A stretch of DNA of 64,000 nucleotides from Toxonevra muliebris (Eukaryota; Arthropoda; Insecta; Diptera; Pallopteridae), in NCBI GenBank assembly GCA_963691655.1, contig OY829329.1, forward strand, positions 61,021,408-61,085,407, written 5' to 3'. Made by a program: the position numbers and the translations under genes. Each line of letters opens with the position of its first letter. Within the stretch, counting starts at the first letter, position 1. A model generated the notes under the pieces. The model was not told the DNA's origin. It was given only the letters and a program-made list of their open reading frames with translations, and did no database searches. Of the stretch, positions 45,111 to 56,647 are shown in pieces.

Positions 45111-46691
45111 ACAATTGAAAGGATGTAAGTCTAAAGGGTCTAAGTGCCAAATTTTTTTTTTTTTGAGAAGATATTTTTTTCGAACATATTTCTCAAGCCT
45201 TATATGACTGTAAAGGATTGTCTGTCTTATCTATTGAAAAAATAATTACAAAAATTACCAGAATGTTTGCTGGAGTCTAAGTCCAATACTAATTACAGTC
45301 GAAAGGATCAAAGTCTAAAATAAGGATTCTATTAGATGATAATTTGACAAGCCGGGAGGAAAAGCGGGTTAAAATTTATATAAAAGCAAAAGTGAAATAA
45401 TTTAGAATCTCAGTGTAAGAACGATACAAGTAATATGGTTTAGAGTGACAATGAAACAACTTAAAAGTAAGAGCAAAAATGGTATACTAATTTATCTCGT
45501 TTTTGCTCTGAACAAATTTCGTTTCATTTGTGCTCTGAACATATTTCGTTTCGCTTTTGCTCTGACTATATTCGTGTCGCTTTAGCTCTTAAGTTTCCAC
45601 TTTTCTGAACTGAGTAATACTACCATAAATAAAGAGTATACATTGTAAAGAGGCCGCAATTCGCTCTTTGGAATTCTAAAACATAAAAACGTAGAAACCA
45701 GCACCGAAATGCAATACCGATTGACTGCTGAAACAACTTAAAAGTAAGAGCAGAAATGGTATTTCAGTTTTTTTCAGAGCAAAGACAGCATAGTAATTCA
45801 ATCCACTTTTGATCTGAACATATTTGGTTTCGCTTTTGCTCGGAACATATTTCGCTTTGCTTTTACTCTTAAGTAAAATTATTTCACTTTTTTTCTCAGT
45901 CTCTCATTTATACTACCACTTTTGGTGTAGCAATCAATTCATTTCTCATTGTTGAATTTTTAATTGAGCTAAGTAGTAAAAAAACTCAACGACTTGAAAC
46001 AAATAGTTAATTTTATTCCTAAAGAACATGGGATTATTCAGAAAATATGAAGTCTAGCTCCCTTTGGAATATCATTTGACAGGCTGAGAGGAAAAGCGGG
46101 CTAAAATTTATAACAGAGCAAAAATGAATTAATTTAGTGTGTCAGTGCAAGAATGGCATAAGTAATACGGTTAAGAGTGAAAATGAAACGCCTTAAAAGT
46201 AAGAACAAAAATGTTATAACAATTCTTTCAGAGTAAGAACAGCATAGTTTTTTATTCCGTTTTCGCTCTGAACATATTTCGTTTCACTTTTGCTCTGAAC
46301 ATATTTTGTTTTGCTTTTGCTCTTAAGTAAAATCATTCCACTTTTTTCTGAACGTTAGAAGTTATACCACTTTTCCTCTCCGCCTCTCATTTTATAAGTC
46401 ATTTAGCCCCATTAAGGTACTTAGAACCTTTCGAGTATAACAGGGCTAAATACTTAGACCCTTCTAATTATGTTTTAATTAAAACAAGGATATTTTTTTT
46501 ATGTAATTTTATGAATAAATTTTTCCTTTAAAATAATCATAATGCAAGTCATATATTTTGTTTTGTAATATCTAATATCTGCATAAAAAAAAAAAAAAAC
46601 TAAAATAATTAGTTTTACTCACATTTTTTGTTATAATCCCATTCAATGTTTTTGAAACTTAGACCCTTTAGACTTACATCCCTTCAATTGT
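45111..46691. mobile_element. TIR element holding three MITE copies
   Basis: Termini (45111-45144 and 46658-46691) match at nearly all of 34 positions and contain ATGTAAGTCTAAAGGGTCTA. The motif TAGACCCTT / AAGGGTCTAA is repeated inward. It is about 1.58 kb and non-coding. Three AGGCTGAGAGG-family MITEs (45343-45630, 45725-45922, 46075-46394) have inserted into it. No target duplication is clear, and the superfamily is unknown to me. Confidence 0.65.
46075..46394. mobile_element. MITE, AGGCTGAGAGG family, best copy in the nest
   Basis: Left end TTGACAGGCTGAGAGGAAAA, right end TTTTCCTCTCCGCCTCTCA. The internal GCTCTGAACATATTTCGTTT units are in the same arrangement as copy 1. Two less complete copies lie just left (45343-45630 and 45725-45922). 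Confidence 0.7.
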
Positions 46692-47383
46692 TATACCGTG
46701 TGTGCTCGTGTTTCTGTGTGTGTGTGTGTGTCACATGCGGTTAGTGCCTGCATGCAAATTAGTGGTGATTTGAAATTATTTAGATTTACGTACATATATT
46801 GTGTTCCCTTGCAATTTTGATATTTTAAGCTTTTAATTTCGGGCATGCAAAATATCCATTAGTAAATGGGTGCGGAGTAGTGCAGACTTACAACACGCAA
46901 GACCCAATAGAATAGAGTAAACAATATTTGGCAAATGTTTCTAAAAGGAAACATTTTATCTACGCAATTTAAATATCATATATTTACTTCAATGTAAAAT
47001 AGATGTTTAGGCAGCAATTTTAAAGTGTTATGTTGATCCCACTGTAGTGTAAAAAAAAAATCAGATTTTGTTAGATGAACAAAATAATACCTGGAGCCGT
47101 CTTTAATTTTTTTCATTTCCTATACTTTTTCTTTGAGATAAAGTTAATTGAAATTAATAATAAGGTGTTAGTGGATAGCCAAAAAGAATTTACAACAAAT
47201 TTAAGTAAGTACTTTAGCATAACTCCACTTGAAAGTCAAAAACTTCCAAACAAAATTACACACAAAGTAATTTAAAACGAAATTACTAACAGAAAGTTAT
47301 TATGAATCTAATTAAAAAAATTTGACTTGATAATTGACAATCTCTTCCATTCTTTCATTCTCTTCATTTATGCATCTTCTTGT
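46692..47383. other. AT-rich spacer, no gene
   Basis: Nothing recognisable apart from a short GT run (46715-46732). Confidence 0.45.
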
Positions 47384-47469
47384 GCAACTCATGGCTCTAT
47401 GAAATATGGCCCCAGGAAATATAGCCCCAAAATCAAAAGTGAAAACTCACCCCAAAAACAACATGAAAA

Positions 47470-47567
47470 TTTGGGGCCATAGTTCTAATAGTTTTGGGGC
47501 CATAGTTCCAATGGTTTTGGGGCCATAGTTCCAATTGTTTTGGGGCCATAGTTCCAATTGTTTTGGG
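47470..47567. repeat. 23-bp tandem repeat, about four copies
   Basis: Unit TTTGGGGCCATAGTTCCAAT plus TGT, containing the element's terminal motif GGGGCCAT. Subterminal in the Mutator-like element. A similar left-hand form continues weakly toward the terminus. Confidence 0.85.
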
Positions 47568-48454
47568 ACCATTTCTCCTTTTTTGCTTGGAGTGATTTTT
47601 CATTTTGCAAAAAGGGCCCAAAACTTCAAAAATATAAAAAAAATTTCAGCGGTCATAAAGCCCATGGGCATTGTGACCGGTCCCCATGGTATTTATTGCT
47701 TTTAATGAAAGTTTGTTTTTGCCATCGGTAATGCATTGCAAATGTAGGAAAACAAAGAATTTTTGAATTAGTTTCAAACATGCAACTTCAGTGCAACAAT
47801 GCGTTAAAAAGTGTCGATCAACAAACGTTACCAAGTGAATTAAAATTAAAAAAAAATTATGAAGATAGTAATGAACAAAGACACTTTATTCGCAAAAAAA
47901 AGTCTCGAGGAAAAGTTTATTTGGGAAAAAATCGCGCGATTTTGTCGAAAAAATTGTGAAAAAAATTTTTGGCTGCAAGGATTTTCGTTCATGATTTCCT
48001 TATGAATACTTTTTGAATCAAAAATGAGAAAATGATTAACCCTTTCGTTGTTTTTGGCTAATATATTGTACGAAAAAATGTTCATATTTCACCAGTTCTC
48101 ATTTCAAACCTTTCGGGAATTTTAAAAATAAAAAATTGTTTTTTAAATCAAGCATGTTTTTTCTCTCTATAATTTAAGTTTGAGCAAAAACGGGAGTACA
48201 GTGTTGTTTTAATTTGATTTTGAAAAAGAGTCAAAATTACATTTGTGTGATTTTACGAAGTGAAGGTACTAAGTTTAAAATTTTGAGCAAGTATAAAAAC
48301 TTTTTTTTAATTATAATAGTTTAAAACGGAAGTTGAAACTCCATTTCATAATACAAAATTAATAACTTAAAAAAAAATGTTGTTAAAAAAAAAAATGTTA
48401 CACGCTTAAAAAAATTGTACATTATAGTGTACAAATTCACGCAACTCTAATGTA

Positions 48455-49715
48455 CAGGGTGACAATCGTAAAGTGACGCACACATTTCAGCAGTTATTTT
48501 CAAAAGGACGTACTTTCATTAAGTACAATTAAGTGTTAACATTGCTGAATATATAAGCATTCATTTGAACCCCACCTCATTCAATATAACCTCCTTTAGC
48601 CTGTACACATGCCTTCAATCGATCCGGAAATCGTAGGACTGTTCGCCGCAGGACTTCCTGATCAATTTCAGTCCAGGCTTTCTCTAATGAATTTGTCAGC
48701 GACTCCAGACTGTGGTGTTGAGATGCACAAGCCTTACTCTCTAAAATACTCCAAATAGAGTAGTCCATTGGATTCAAGTCTGGGGAGTATGGTGGCCATT
48801 CTTGAGATGTTATGAATCCAGAAAAATTGTCTTTTATCCATGTTTGCGTTAATTTTGCCATGTGGGAAGGTGCAGAATCTTGCTGGAAAGTCCAGTTTTC
48901 ATTTCCAAATGTATCTTGGGCCCAGGGAAGAACATGTTCATTTAAAATGCTCCGATAAACAACCTAGTCAATTTTAACTTAGAGGGGTTCTGACATTAGC
49001 GGAAACTTCAGCCCATACCATAACGGAAGCTGGCTTTTGAACTCGGCCAACAGTCCTATTTTGTTGCGATGATGATGTTAGCCACATTCGGTCATTTTGC
49101 GCATTGAAATGTTGTTCAACCGTGAAAATTTTTTCATCTGTAAACAAGATATTTTCAACATTTTTTAACACGGAGGAGCGTAGCAACGCCTTGCATCTTT
49201 GCAGTTGCAAATCTTTCTTTTTTTGTGTCAGATCTTGAGCTTTTCGGAGCTTGTACGGCTTAAGATTAAGCTTTGATTTTGCAATGATTCGCACTGTTTC
49301 ACGGTTTACTCCCACTTCCTTAGCGATTTTTCTCATTGAGCGCCTTGGATTTCGCTTGATTCGTTTACGAATTTTTTCTGTTAAACCAGTAGTGGCAACT
49401 GTTGAAAATTTTCCCCGGTCTCTATCTCCAAAACCCCCAGTTTCATTATATTGAATAATGCTCGGTCTACCGTACGACTTGACAAATTTAAAGCCTTTGC
49501 AATTTGACGGCTACTATAATTTGCCAAATGAAATTTCATAATTTCACGTCCATTGTCCATTTTTATTGAAATTTCAAAATGTAATAACAAAAATTCAAAT
49601 GAAATTAAAAGCAAAGCCAATGATGAATGAATTTGCTTTTTAAATTAAAGTAACGGTAAATGGCAAAGCTTGCTGCAGAGTATTAAACTTGCGTCACTTT
49701 ACAATTGTCACCCTG
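48455..49715 (-). mobile_element. maT transposon, copy 2 (defective)
   Basis: A 1261-bp copy with ends CAGGGTGACAAT and ATTGTCACCCTG, flanked by TA on both sides (48453-48454, 49716-49717). Very similar to copy 1 along its length. Nested in the Mutator-like element at 47393-50803. Confidence 0.93.
48577..49560 (-). pseudogene. maT transposase pseudogene
   Basis: Compared with the intact copy at 42050-43060 it has a 9-bp deletion just after the start (MDNGREIMK instead of MDKENIRREIMK), a 1-bp deletion near the N-terminal helix-turn-helix (about 49458), a 17-bp deletion near 48981 that removes the EEGV region and shifts frame, and a CAG to TAG stop next to it. The catalytic half after the second deletion (MAKLTQTWIKDNF to GYIE, 48577-48861) is still open and keeps the third Asp. 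The first Asp (FTDEKIF) is also kept. It cannot make a whole transposase, but its ends should still be recognised by one. Confidence 0.92.
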
Positions 49716-50812
49716 TACAATAAATAATTTGGTTACTATTGTGTACAAAAGACATGAAAGGTTGATGATTTTGTAATTATTTTCTCCGGGTGTTTAAAAA
49801 AATTGTGATAGTGTTGATTTGTTTTTTGTTCAACAAAAAAATAACAAGGTTTTGAAAGTAGATGCTAATAGAACTCGGGGGAAAAAAATTATACGGGTCT
49901 CGGCGTTTTAAAAGTATACGTGAAATTTTTTTTTTACGTAGGCCCAAAGTTCGCCTATTTCTAACAGATTAAGTATAATAAACCATAAGATAACTTGTTA
50001 GTTTTGCAACAGAGCTGGTTTGTATGTTCAGCAATTTATAGTAGAATTTTCAGTAGAATATTTTCTTCGTACATATTAACCCTTTGGCACCCACCATCAT
50101 GGGTCTTTTTGCCTTTTTCAAAAAAGTTTTTTTTTACCCATTTCGAGGGTTGATAAAGAGTTAATATGTTCAAGAAATATGTTGCCCATGAAATTATACT
50201 ATAGGTCATTGAACAACAAAATTCTGTATACTTGACTTTAGTAAAAATAAACCCAAATTTCAAAAATGTTTCAAATATTCAACTTTTATATTTAGTGAAG
50301 AAGTGTTTTTTAAAAGTATTTGCTAATTTAAAAGTTTATTTTGCATTGCAAAATAAACCTTTGTTGTTTTTTCCACAAAAAAAAAATTAAAAAATATTTT
50401 TCTTGAATTTTTACTCCTTTCATGCATTTTGGTCATTATAATGTAATGAGAAGAAAGGGTTAAGACTTTTGTTTTCTGGAATATATTTGGTTTTCGTTCA
50501 TAATTTTCTTTTGAATATTTTTACCTCTTTCGCCTTTAAATCGCAGACCACTTCACTTGCTAATAATATGGAAAGTTACAATTCTTCTTATTGTAAATGT
50601 AAGATAAATGATACAACTAATGTTTTTGTAAATTTTTGTAGGCATTTAAATCAAATTTGAGAGAAAAAAATATTGGGGCCTTTTTTCATTTTAGTTTAGA
50701 GCAATATTTCAAGTTTGTATATTGAAAAATTGCCTCACTTTTGGGGGAATTTTTCACTTTTGATTTTGAGACCATCTTTCCAGGGGCCATATTTCATAGA
50801 GCCGCTACTCAT

Positions 50813-52600
50813 ACATAGCCGACTCAACTTCCATAAGATTTTGCTGCCGTGTTTATATTGTTGCAAGCAACACAAGCGAACAAGAGTGGGGGGTTAGTAG
50901 AAGAGTAAGAGCATAGCAGAGTAATAGAGATAGCCGCATACAATATGGCGCTCTCTTTTTATTCTGGACTCTACTGTCAAATCAAAAATCGGTCTAAATA
51001 ATTGTATGTATTTCGGGATATTAATTTCTGCGACATGAAATATAAAGTAAATGAACTTATAGTATTATTGGGACCGCATATACTAACAGATATAGCAGGT
51101 TCGAATTCAAAGCCGAAAATTCTATGAAAATTTATTATCCAGCTCTTAGCAATGCAAAGCTATTATCTTTTTTTGTATGAGCATAAGAGAATTTTAGTAG
51201 ATAAACCACGCTGACACTCCAATTTAGGTATGACTATAATTGAATGAGCTCTCTCTCACACCCATTACTAGGAGAGACTGCAGAGTAACAAGAGCATTAC
51301 TGAACTTTTCAATAAAAGCGCAAGATTTTTAAAGTCATATTAATAGCTTAAACGTGAAATAAAACTGTGTTTAAAATAAAATCCGAAAAGTTATTGATCT
51401 TTTGAAATAGTAAATGTTTTCTAATTTTTTTTTTTTATTTTTTTTAGAGAGGGAGATATCTACTTTTTCATTATTAAAAAAATCTTTACAAATTTACTGC
51501 TGATTTGTTATGCAGCTGCCAAAAGAAACAAAACAAAAAGAAAAACAAAAAGGTTTTGATAAATTGTTCTATAAAACTCTATGTATGTGTGTGTTCCATA
51601 TCATTTTTTTTGTTTTTTTTTTTGGTTCATATCTATTGTTTGTGCCTATAATAAATTATGGCACCAATCGAAAACGTCTTTGTTAACAAGCGCGAATCAA
51701 AGTGTCATTGTTATAACGACAAACAGAAACACACACGCACCAAATCACAGATATACAGGGATGCACAAATACACACGAGCATATACACACACATACATAC
51801 AGATGGAATAAAACACAAACGTAAAATAGATGAATGCTGTCATTAGTAACGTCACAGAAATTTCAGACAGCGTAGCAAAGTAACGTAACGCAAAAGGACT
51901 AACGAGCGTCAAATTGTTAAATGTCAAATGTGACATGTTCTCTGCACTTTCTCACTCTGACACTCGAACAAGAACATTAAGGATTATTGCAGAAAAAGAT
52001 ACACGTATATGCACATACACAGGCATACCCATAAAAAGAAAAATAAAAAAAATAAAAAATGTGCGCAAAAAGAAACTGACAAAATTCGTGAGCGATAGCT
52101 AGAAATGAAATGCATTTCGACCACTAGTAACAGGAAAAAATAAAGAAAAAAAAAAAAAACTTTTGGTAATTGAAAGCGACAAAAAGCGAAACGGAAATGA
52201 AATAAAAAATTGACTTTGATGCCAAAAATGAAGAAGCAGTAATAAAGAAAAAATAACATTTGCATACTTTTTGGCGCATGTCACATCACTATACCTTCAT
52301 ATCGAAGGATATTGCAATAGTTTTGTGCTAAATTTTTATAGCTTTTTGCAATTTGTCTCTCTTTTTTACGGAATTCTTATTATTATAGCTGTTGACAATA
52401 TTCCATAGATATATATTCATATTTAAATATATTTCTTGTTGTTGTAAATTTTGTACTTTTTTGTTGAAGTCAAATTTATGTAATAGCCAAATTTAGTTGT
52501 CATTGAATACTTGTGCATGACAATTTTATTTATATATTTGACATATTTTTGATGTAGAAGTATTTATTGATTTATACACTGAGAGAAATATGATTCTACG
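50813..52600. other. No gene recognised
   Basis: CACAC/ATACA microsatellite at 51725-51800. Lysine-rich and phenylalanine-rich open frames have no motif. Some similarity at 50813-50940 to 41318-41450. Confidence 0.45.
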
Positions 52601-52631
52601 GTGGAAGCAGAAAGTGAAAGAAGTTTTAGTG

Positions 52632-53290
52632 TAACTATACCCAAGGAAGGAGGGAAGAAGGGAAGCATGGAAGGAAGGAGGGATGGAGGAAAGGAGAGAA
52701 GGAGGGATGGAGGAGAGCAGAGAAGGAGGAAAGGAGAGAAGGAGGGAAGGAGAGAAGAAGTAAAGAAAGGAAAAGAGAAGGGAAAAAGGAAGAAGGGTAG
52801 AAACGAAGAGAGAAGAAGAGTAGAAAGGAAGAAGGAAGGTAAGAAAGAGGGAAATAGGAAAGGAACGGAAAAGAGATGGAGGAATGAGGGATGGAGGAAT
52901 GAGGGATGGAGGAATGAGGGATGGAGGAAGGGGGAAAGGGATAGAGGAAGGAGGAAAGGGCAAGAGTGAAGAGGGATAGGGGGAGAAAATGAAAAAAGGA
53001 GAAAAGGATAGATGTAGAAAAGGAGGTAAAGAAAAAATGAGGGAAGCAAAAAAGGAAGAAAGGAAATGAGGGAAAGTTAGAGGGTTGAATGGTTGCCAAA
53101 AGAGGAGAAGGAAGGGGACCGCTGGAATACAACAAAAGCGAAGGGAAGAAAAGGGTGAAAAAAGCAGCGATTAAGAAAGAAAAGAGAAAGAAGAATATGA
53201 AAGAGAGCAGGAGGAGAAATAGATGGTTTGGGAGAGTCACAAAGAAAAGGAAGAACGGAAAATAAAAGAGAAAAAGTCCAGAAACTTTCA
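52632..53290. repeat. Polypurine tract (GGAAGGA-type)
   Basis: About 650 bp in which the plus strand is almost entirely A and G, built of GGAAGGAGGGA-like units, with GGAATGAGGGATGGA repeated at 52880-52925. It can form triplex structures. The long serine/leucine/phenylalanine-rich frames on the minus strand (up to 218 codons) and the basic frame on plus are readings of this repeat, not genes. Confidence 0.9.
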
Positions 53291-53307
53291 TTGTGACATT
53301 TCCACGA

Positions 53308-54194
53308 GTAGGGTAGAATCCGGAGCATTCGCAACTTTTTTTTTAAAGTGTTGTCTAGGCTAAACTAATAGTTTTTTTTTTAATTATTTTGTAATAAGAA
53401 ATAAACATTTATTAGCTTTCATCTGTTATCTTTATGAGTTGATTATCTTAATGATTACAATTATTTTTTTGATGATTTTCCAAGTAGTCCAAAATGGTGA
53501 AAGTGCCCTAGTCATGGGCTACATTCGTCAAGGGGGCGAGGTGCAATCGTCAAGGAATAAAATTCAAGGTTTTTGATAAAGTAATAGTTATTTGTTTTTT
53601 TAATTTTTGTTCTTTTATATTACTATCACATTTTAGGAATTTATTTAGATATGACTTAATTTAACATTATACTGTCTAAAATTTATATCATATGCCGTCG
53701 AAACCGCCCCATCCGCATTCTGATGAATGTGCCCCAGGAGCAACCACTTTCATAAAAACATAATTTTTAGAAACTTTTTGAACATTTATAAAAAGAAACT
53801 ATTGCTTATTCTTTAATTAAATAACACCGGAATAACATAGTTGAACAACTTTTTTCTCAATCAATAAATGAAAAAGTTATTACAAGATTTACTTACTATC
53901 AAATATTTTTGCAACAACCCGAAAAACACAAAAACACGTCTGCCCACGATCACTTACAAGCTCAACTAGTCGCCTGCGAATTGATTTGGCGTATAGGCAT
54001 AGAGATACTTAGACACTTACGCCAAATCAATTCTCTGGCGACGAACTGTCAAAGTAGAAGGGATGAAAGATGATCGATAAAAGCACAAATTATAGATTGT
54101 TTCAATTATAAAACTTTCTTAAATTAGAAGATAAAGGGGGGCGGGCGGGGCGGCAAATGTGCCCCATTTGCGAATGCTCCCCCTTCTACCCTAC
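53308..54194. mobile_element. TIR element with internal hairpin
   Basis: An 887-bp element with 27-bp inverted ends (53308-53334 and 54168-54194) that differ only at three central bases: GTAGGGTAGAA, then TCC or GGG, then GGAGCATTCGCAA. Inside, GAATTGATTTGGCGTA (53978-53993) pairs with TACGCCAAATCAATT (54018-54032), and the outer GTCGCC/GGCGAC extends it to 25-base arms (53969-53993, 54018-54042). No transposase and no certain target duplication. It abuts the polypurine tract. Confidence 0.65.
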
Positions 54195-55790
54195 GTTCCA
54201 TTCACAATTTCCAGTTCTATATGTATATATTCTTAAAATTGCATTTGCAGACTTTAAATTTCTCAAATTTATTTTTCAATTTATTTCTGCACTTTTCGCA
54301 TTTCGTGTACTCTTATTATTTTAAATCTATTTAAAGTGTCAAATTACACGGTGCTACAGTCGAAAATACTTTTCTTTTAGGTCTTGTGAAGTAAATCAAA
54401 AATCTGTATGTGAAATTTGCTCAACAATCCCAAAATTTTGACTTCCGGTTAAAAAACCGTTTTTTTTTTCAGGTTAATTTTCTAAAATGTATGAAACTCG
54501 ATTATATTTCAGCACAACAAAAAGTTGAATGATTGTAACTGAACTTTCAATATCAGCAATTCTTTTTTCACTGTAAGTACATAGGTAAGTTTTTTTTTTT
54601 AAGTGCCTATTTTCTCGGTGTCGCCAGCATTGCTGACGTTGCTCTCTGAAGTTATTGCAACAACTTTTTTATTGTATGCATGTTTAATATGACTTTATTG
54701 TTGCGCATACAATAACAGCAACAGACAAACAACAAAAACATATAAATTGAAATGACAACTGCAACTGAAAATATATTTTATTATAAAGGTAGATATGAAT
54801 TGGCAAGTCAGTTTGTCATAAACATATACATATGTATTAAATATACATATACTATAAACGATGAAGTATAAAAATATATCCATATATGCATAAAATAGAA
54901 TATGTACATATATATTTTTATAAAATTCTATATGAGTTATTGCACCTGGCATATGACATTTTTATGAAAATTAATCTTCAATGTTATTTTCTTTATTTGT
55001 GTGTATTTATTATATATGAACAAGTGCATAAAATCATATGAATGTTATGAGTTTGAGCATGCAGTTGTTATTTTAATGAATATACAAATAAGAAATAATA
55101 AAAATAATAAGTAATATACAGGCTCATTATAATTATAAATTATATACAACAAATTAAAGACATACTTCACAATTGTACACAGTAAAATAACTTCAAATTC
55201 TCACTCATATTTGCACTCTCTTTCACTCCTACATTGACGCTGGCTTACTCATACAACTACATCTGGTAATGTTATGGCACTTCATAATTTCGCAGTCAAT
55301 TTATTTTTTATTTTTGATGTGCTTTGATTATTTTCAGCTGCTACTGACTTTCAACTTGGCTTTTTCCTTTACTTCCTTCACTAACAACCTCAACTTTGCT
55401 ACTTTGATTCTACTTCGTTTGTTTGCCAAAAAGGTAAAACGCCTTTAAATATACTATACATGTACTTTAAACTGAATTTTAAATAAAATTTCCAACAAGG
55501 TTGTTTTTATGTGTGTGTGTGTGTGTGTGTTTCGTACGAGTACTTTAGTAACGCCTACATATAAACGCAATTTCAAAACCACACACCCATATATACATGC
55601 ATAGAGTCCACCCAGTGGTAGAAAAAGTGATCGGGGAGAGAATTTACCGGAAAACTGTTCTTTTTTATTGCTTTAGTTCCTCAGTTCAGCATCAACATCA
55701 TTTCTTTAATTGTTTCTTTTACTTACTTCTTCAAATGATTCTCACCTCTTTGGTTAGAGGTTTCACTGGTTCTAAATACTGGTAGAAAAT
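54195..55790. other. AT-rich intron-like DNA, no exon recognised
   Basis: ATATACATATG-type repeats (54810-54920) and a GT run (55510-55531). A short GC-richer patch at 54610-54650 (minus: AGCAACGTCAGCAATGCTGG after CAG) could be a small exon, but the support is weak. Confidence 0.4.
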
Positions 55791-55920
55791 CATACTACAA
55801 TCGTTGCAATTTTAATACCATCTATTTTGAACTGCATGGTCTTCTCGGCCTCCGTCTGTTTCCGCTGCCCTATTCTCCATTCTTCTTCTAGGCCGCCACC
55901 TTCTTGGGTTCGCCACTTAC

Positions 55921-56060
55921 CCGAAGTTTTTGCTGCTCATCTTTCTTGGTGTAGTCTGTCTTCATTTGCAGTGCTAATTTCATAAATTTCTTAGGACAGG
56001 CATACGTCGTATCGAACAAATTTTTGATCTCCGGCAGGAATGAATTTTGGCTTCTTCCCA
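55921..56060 (-). CDS. Candidate internal exon 2 of unidentified host gene
   Basis: 140 nt coding for VGRSQNSFLPEIKNLFDTTY (the V split with exon 1), then ACPKKFMKLALQMKTDY and TKKDEQQKLR. The donor is a strong CGG|GTAAGT (GT at 55919-55920). The acceptor is TTTATACCCAG|TGGG (AG at 56061-56062). The exon starts with two bases completing a codon, which matches the single G left by the exon at 56648-56737, and ends in phase 0. The codons are balanced and G+C is higher than around. I do not recognise the family; the segment is charged, likely helical and intracellular, without signal peptide or membrane span. The open frame continues on both sides (to 56142 and 55888), but those ends look intronic. 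Confidence 0.65.
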
Positions 56061-56647
56061 CTGGGTATAAATGCGTAGATGTTTCTGTGTGCAACAAAAT
56101 GTTGCAATTGCTCTGCATACGCGACAAGTTCACCAGGTGCAATTACTATTGCTGTTACTGCTGCTGCCACTGTTGCTCCAACTTCAAATTGCTTGAAGGT
56201 TGATGGTGGTAAATGTTGTACACACACACACTCACACACTCCTATACATACATAAACCTAGAGAAAATAAATGTAAGACCACCTTAAGATGCAGCAATGC
56301 GTTCAATGACGTTGTTTGCAGAAGATTTTAATTAAAATCGGATCCAACATTGAGCCGTGGAAATTTAATTGAAGTAGTCGCACACACACACGCATGCACA
56401 AACATACAAACACAAAGTTATGCATAAAAGTGGAAAAACAAGAGAGCATGTAAAAGCTGCATAGTAATAATAAACGAATAGGTATTTGAGAGGGAGAGAG
56501 AAGGTATATGTGAACTGGAGCTGAGAGAGAAAGAGACATACGTAGAGAGGCAGTAACGGTGAAGCTGAGAGTGAAAAATAGAAAATGTTAGTGGTGGTAA
56601 TGGTGATGTTGATGTTAGTGGTAGTGGTATACAGCAACATACACTAC
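56061..56647 (-). other. Presumed 587-nt intron
   Basis: Lies between two candidate exons in phase 1. Begins GTAGTG (minus strand) and ends CCCAG. Contains CA and GAGA microsatellites (about 56220-56238, 56383-56415, 56490-56535) and, near its 3' end, CAGCAGCAGTAACAGCAATAG. Open frames in it are low-complexity. Confidence 0.5.

Larger units (their letters stand above)
47393..50803. mobile_element. Mutator-like TIR element with nested maT copy 2
   Basis: Inverted ends begin GGCTCTATGAAATATGGCCC; about 50 bp at each side match with gaps. A 9-bp duplication with one mismatch flanks it: GCAACTCAT (47384-47392) and GCTACTCAT (50804-50812). A paralogous stretch at 41301-41330 (CTTCTTGTGC, TTTTCATACATAG) resembles the two flanks joined, i.e. 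an unoccupied site. Duplications of 9 bp suit Mutator-like elements or FB-type foldbacks. Near the left end a 23-bp unit (TTTGGGGCCATAGTTCCAAT + TGT) is repeated four times (47470-47567). maT copy 2 sits inside at 48455-49715. No transposase of its own recognised; host-length is 2.15 kb without maT. Confidence 0.7.
43339..55920 (-). other. Presumed 12.6-kb intron filled with transposons
   Basis: If exons 55921-56060 and 43216-43338 belong to one gene, this is the intron between them, in phase 0, with GTAAGT donor at 55915-55920 and AG acceptor at 43339-43340. It contains the inverted-repeat elements at 44551-46691, the Mutator-like element with maT copy 2, the polypurine tract and the 53308-54194 element. 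Further small exons inside cannot be excluded. Confidence 0.4.

Noticed and set aside
44551..45113. 8-bp target duplication for the CCAGYGGGAAAGTA element
   Set aside because: Left TTTGTACC and right GCAACACA do not match; either the ends are misplaced or the flanks were altered by later events.
52601..53291. Long open frames (up to 218 codons) on both strands
   Set aside because: They are readings of the polypurine/polypyrimidine tract; composition is almost entirely S/L/F/P on one strand and K/E/G/R on the other, in several overlapping frames.
55888..56239. A frameshifted processed pseudogene read through 56239-55888
   Set aside because: The two overlapping frames are better explained by an exon in one frame bounded by AG and GTAAGT; the other frame upstream is CAG-repeat reading.
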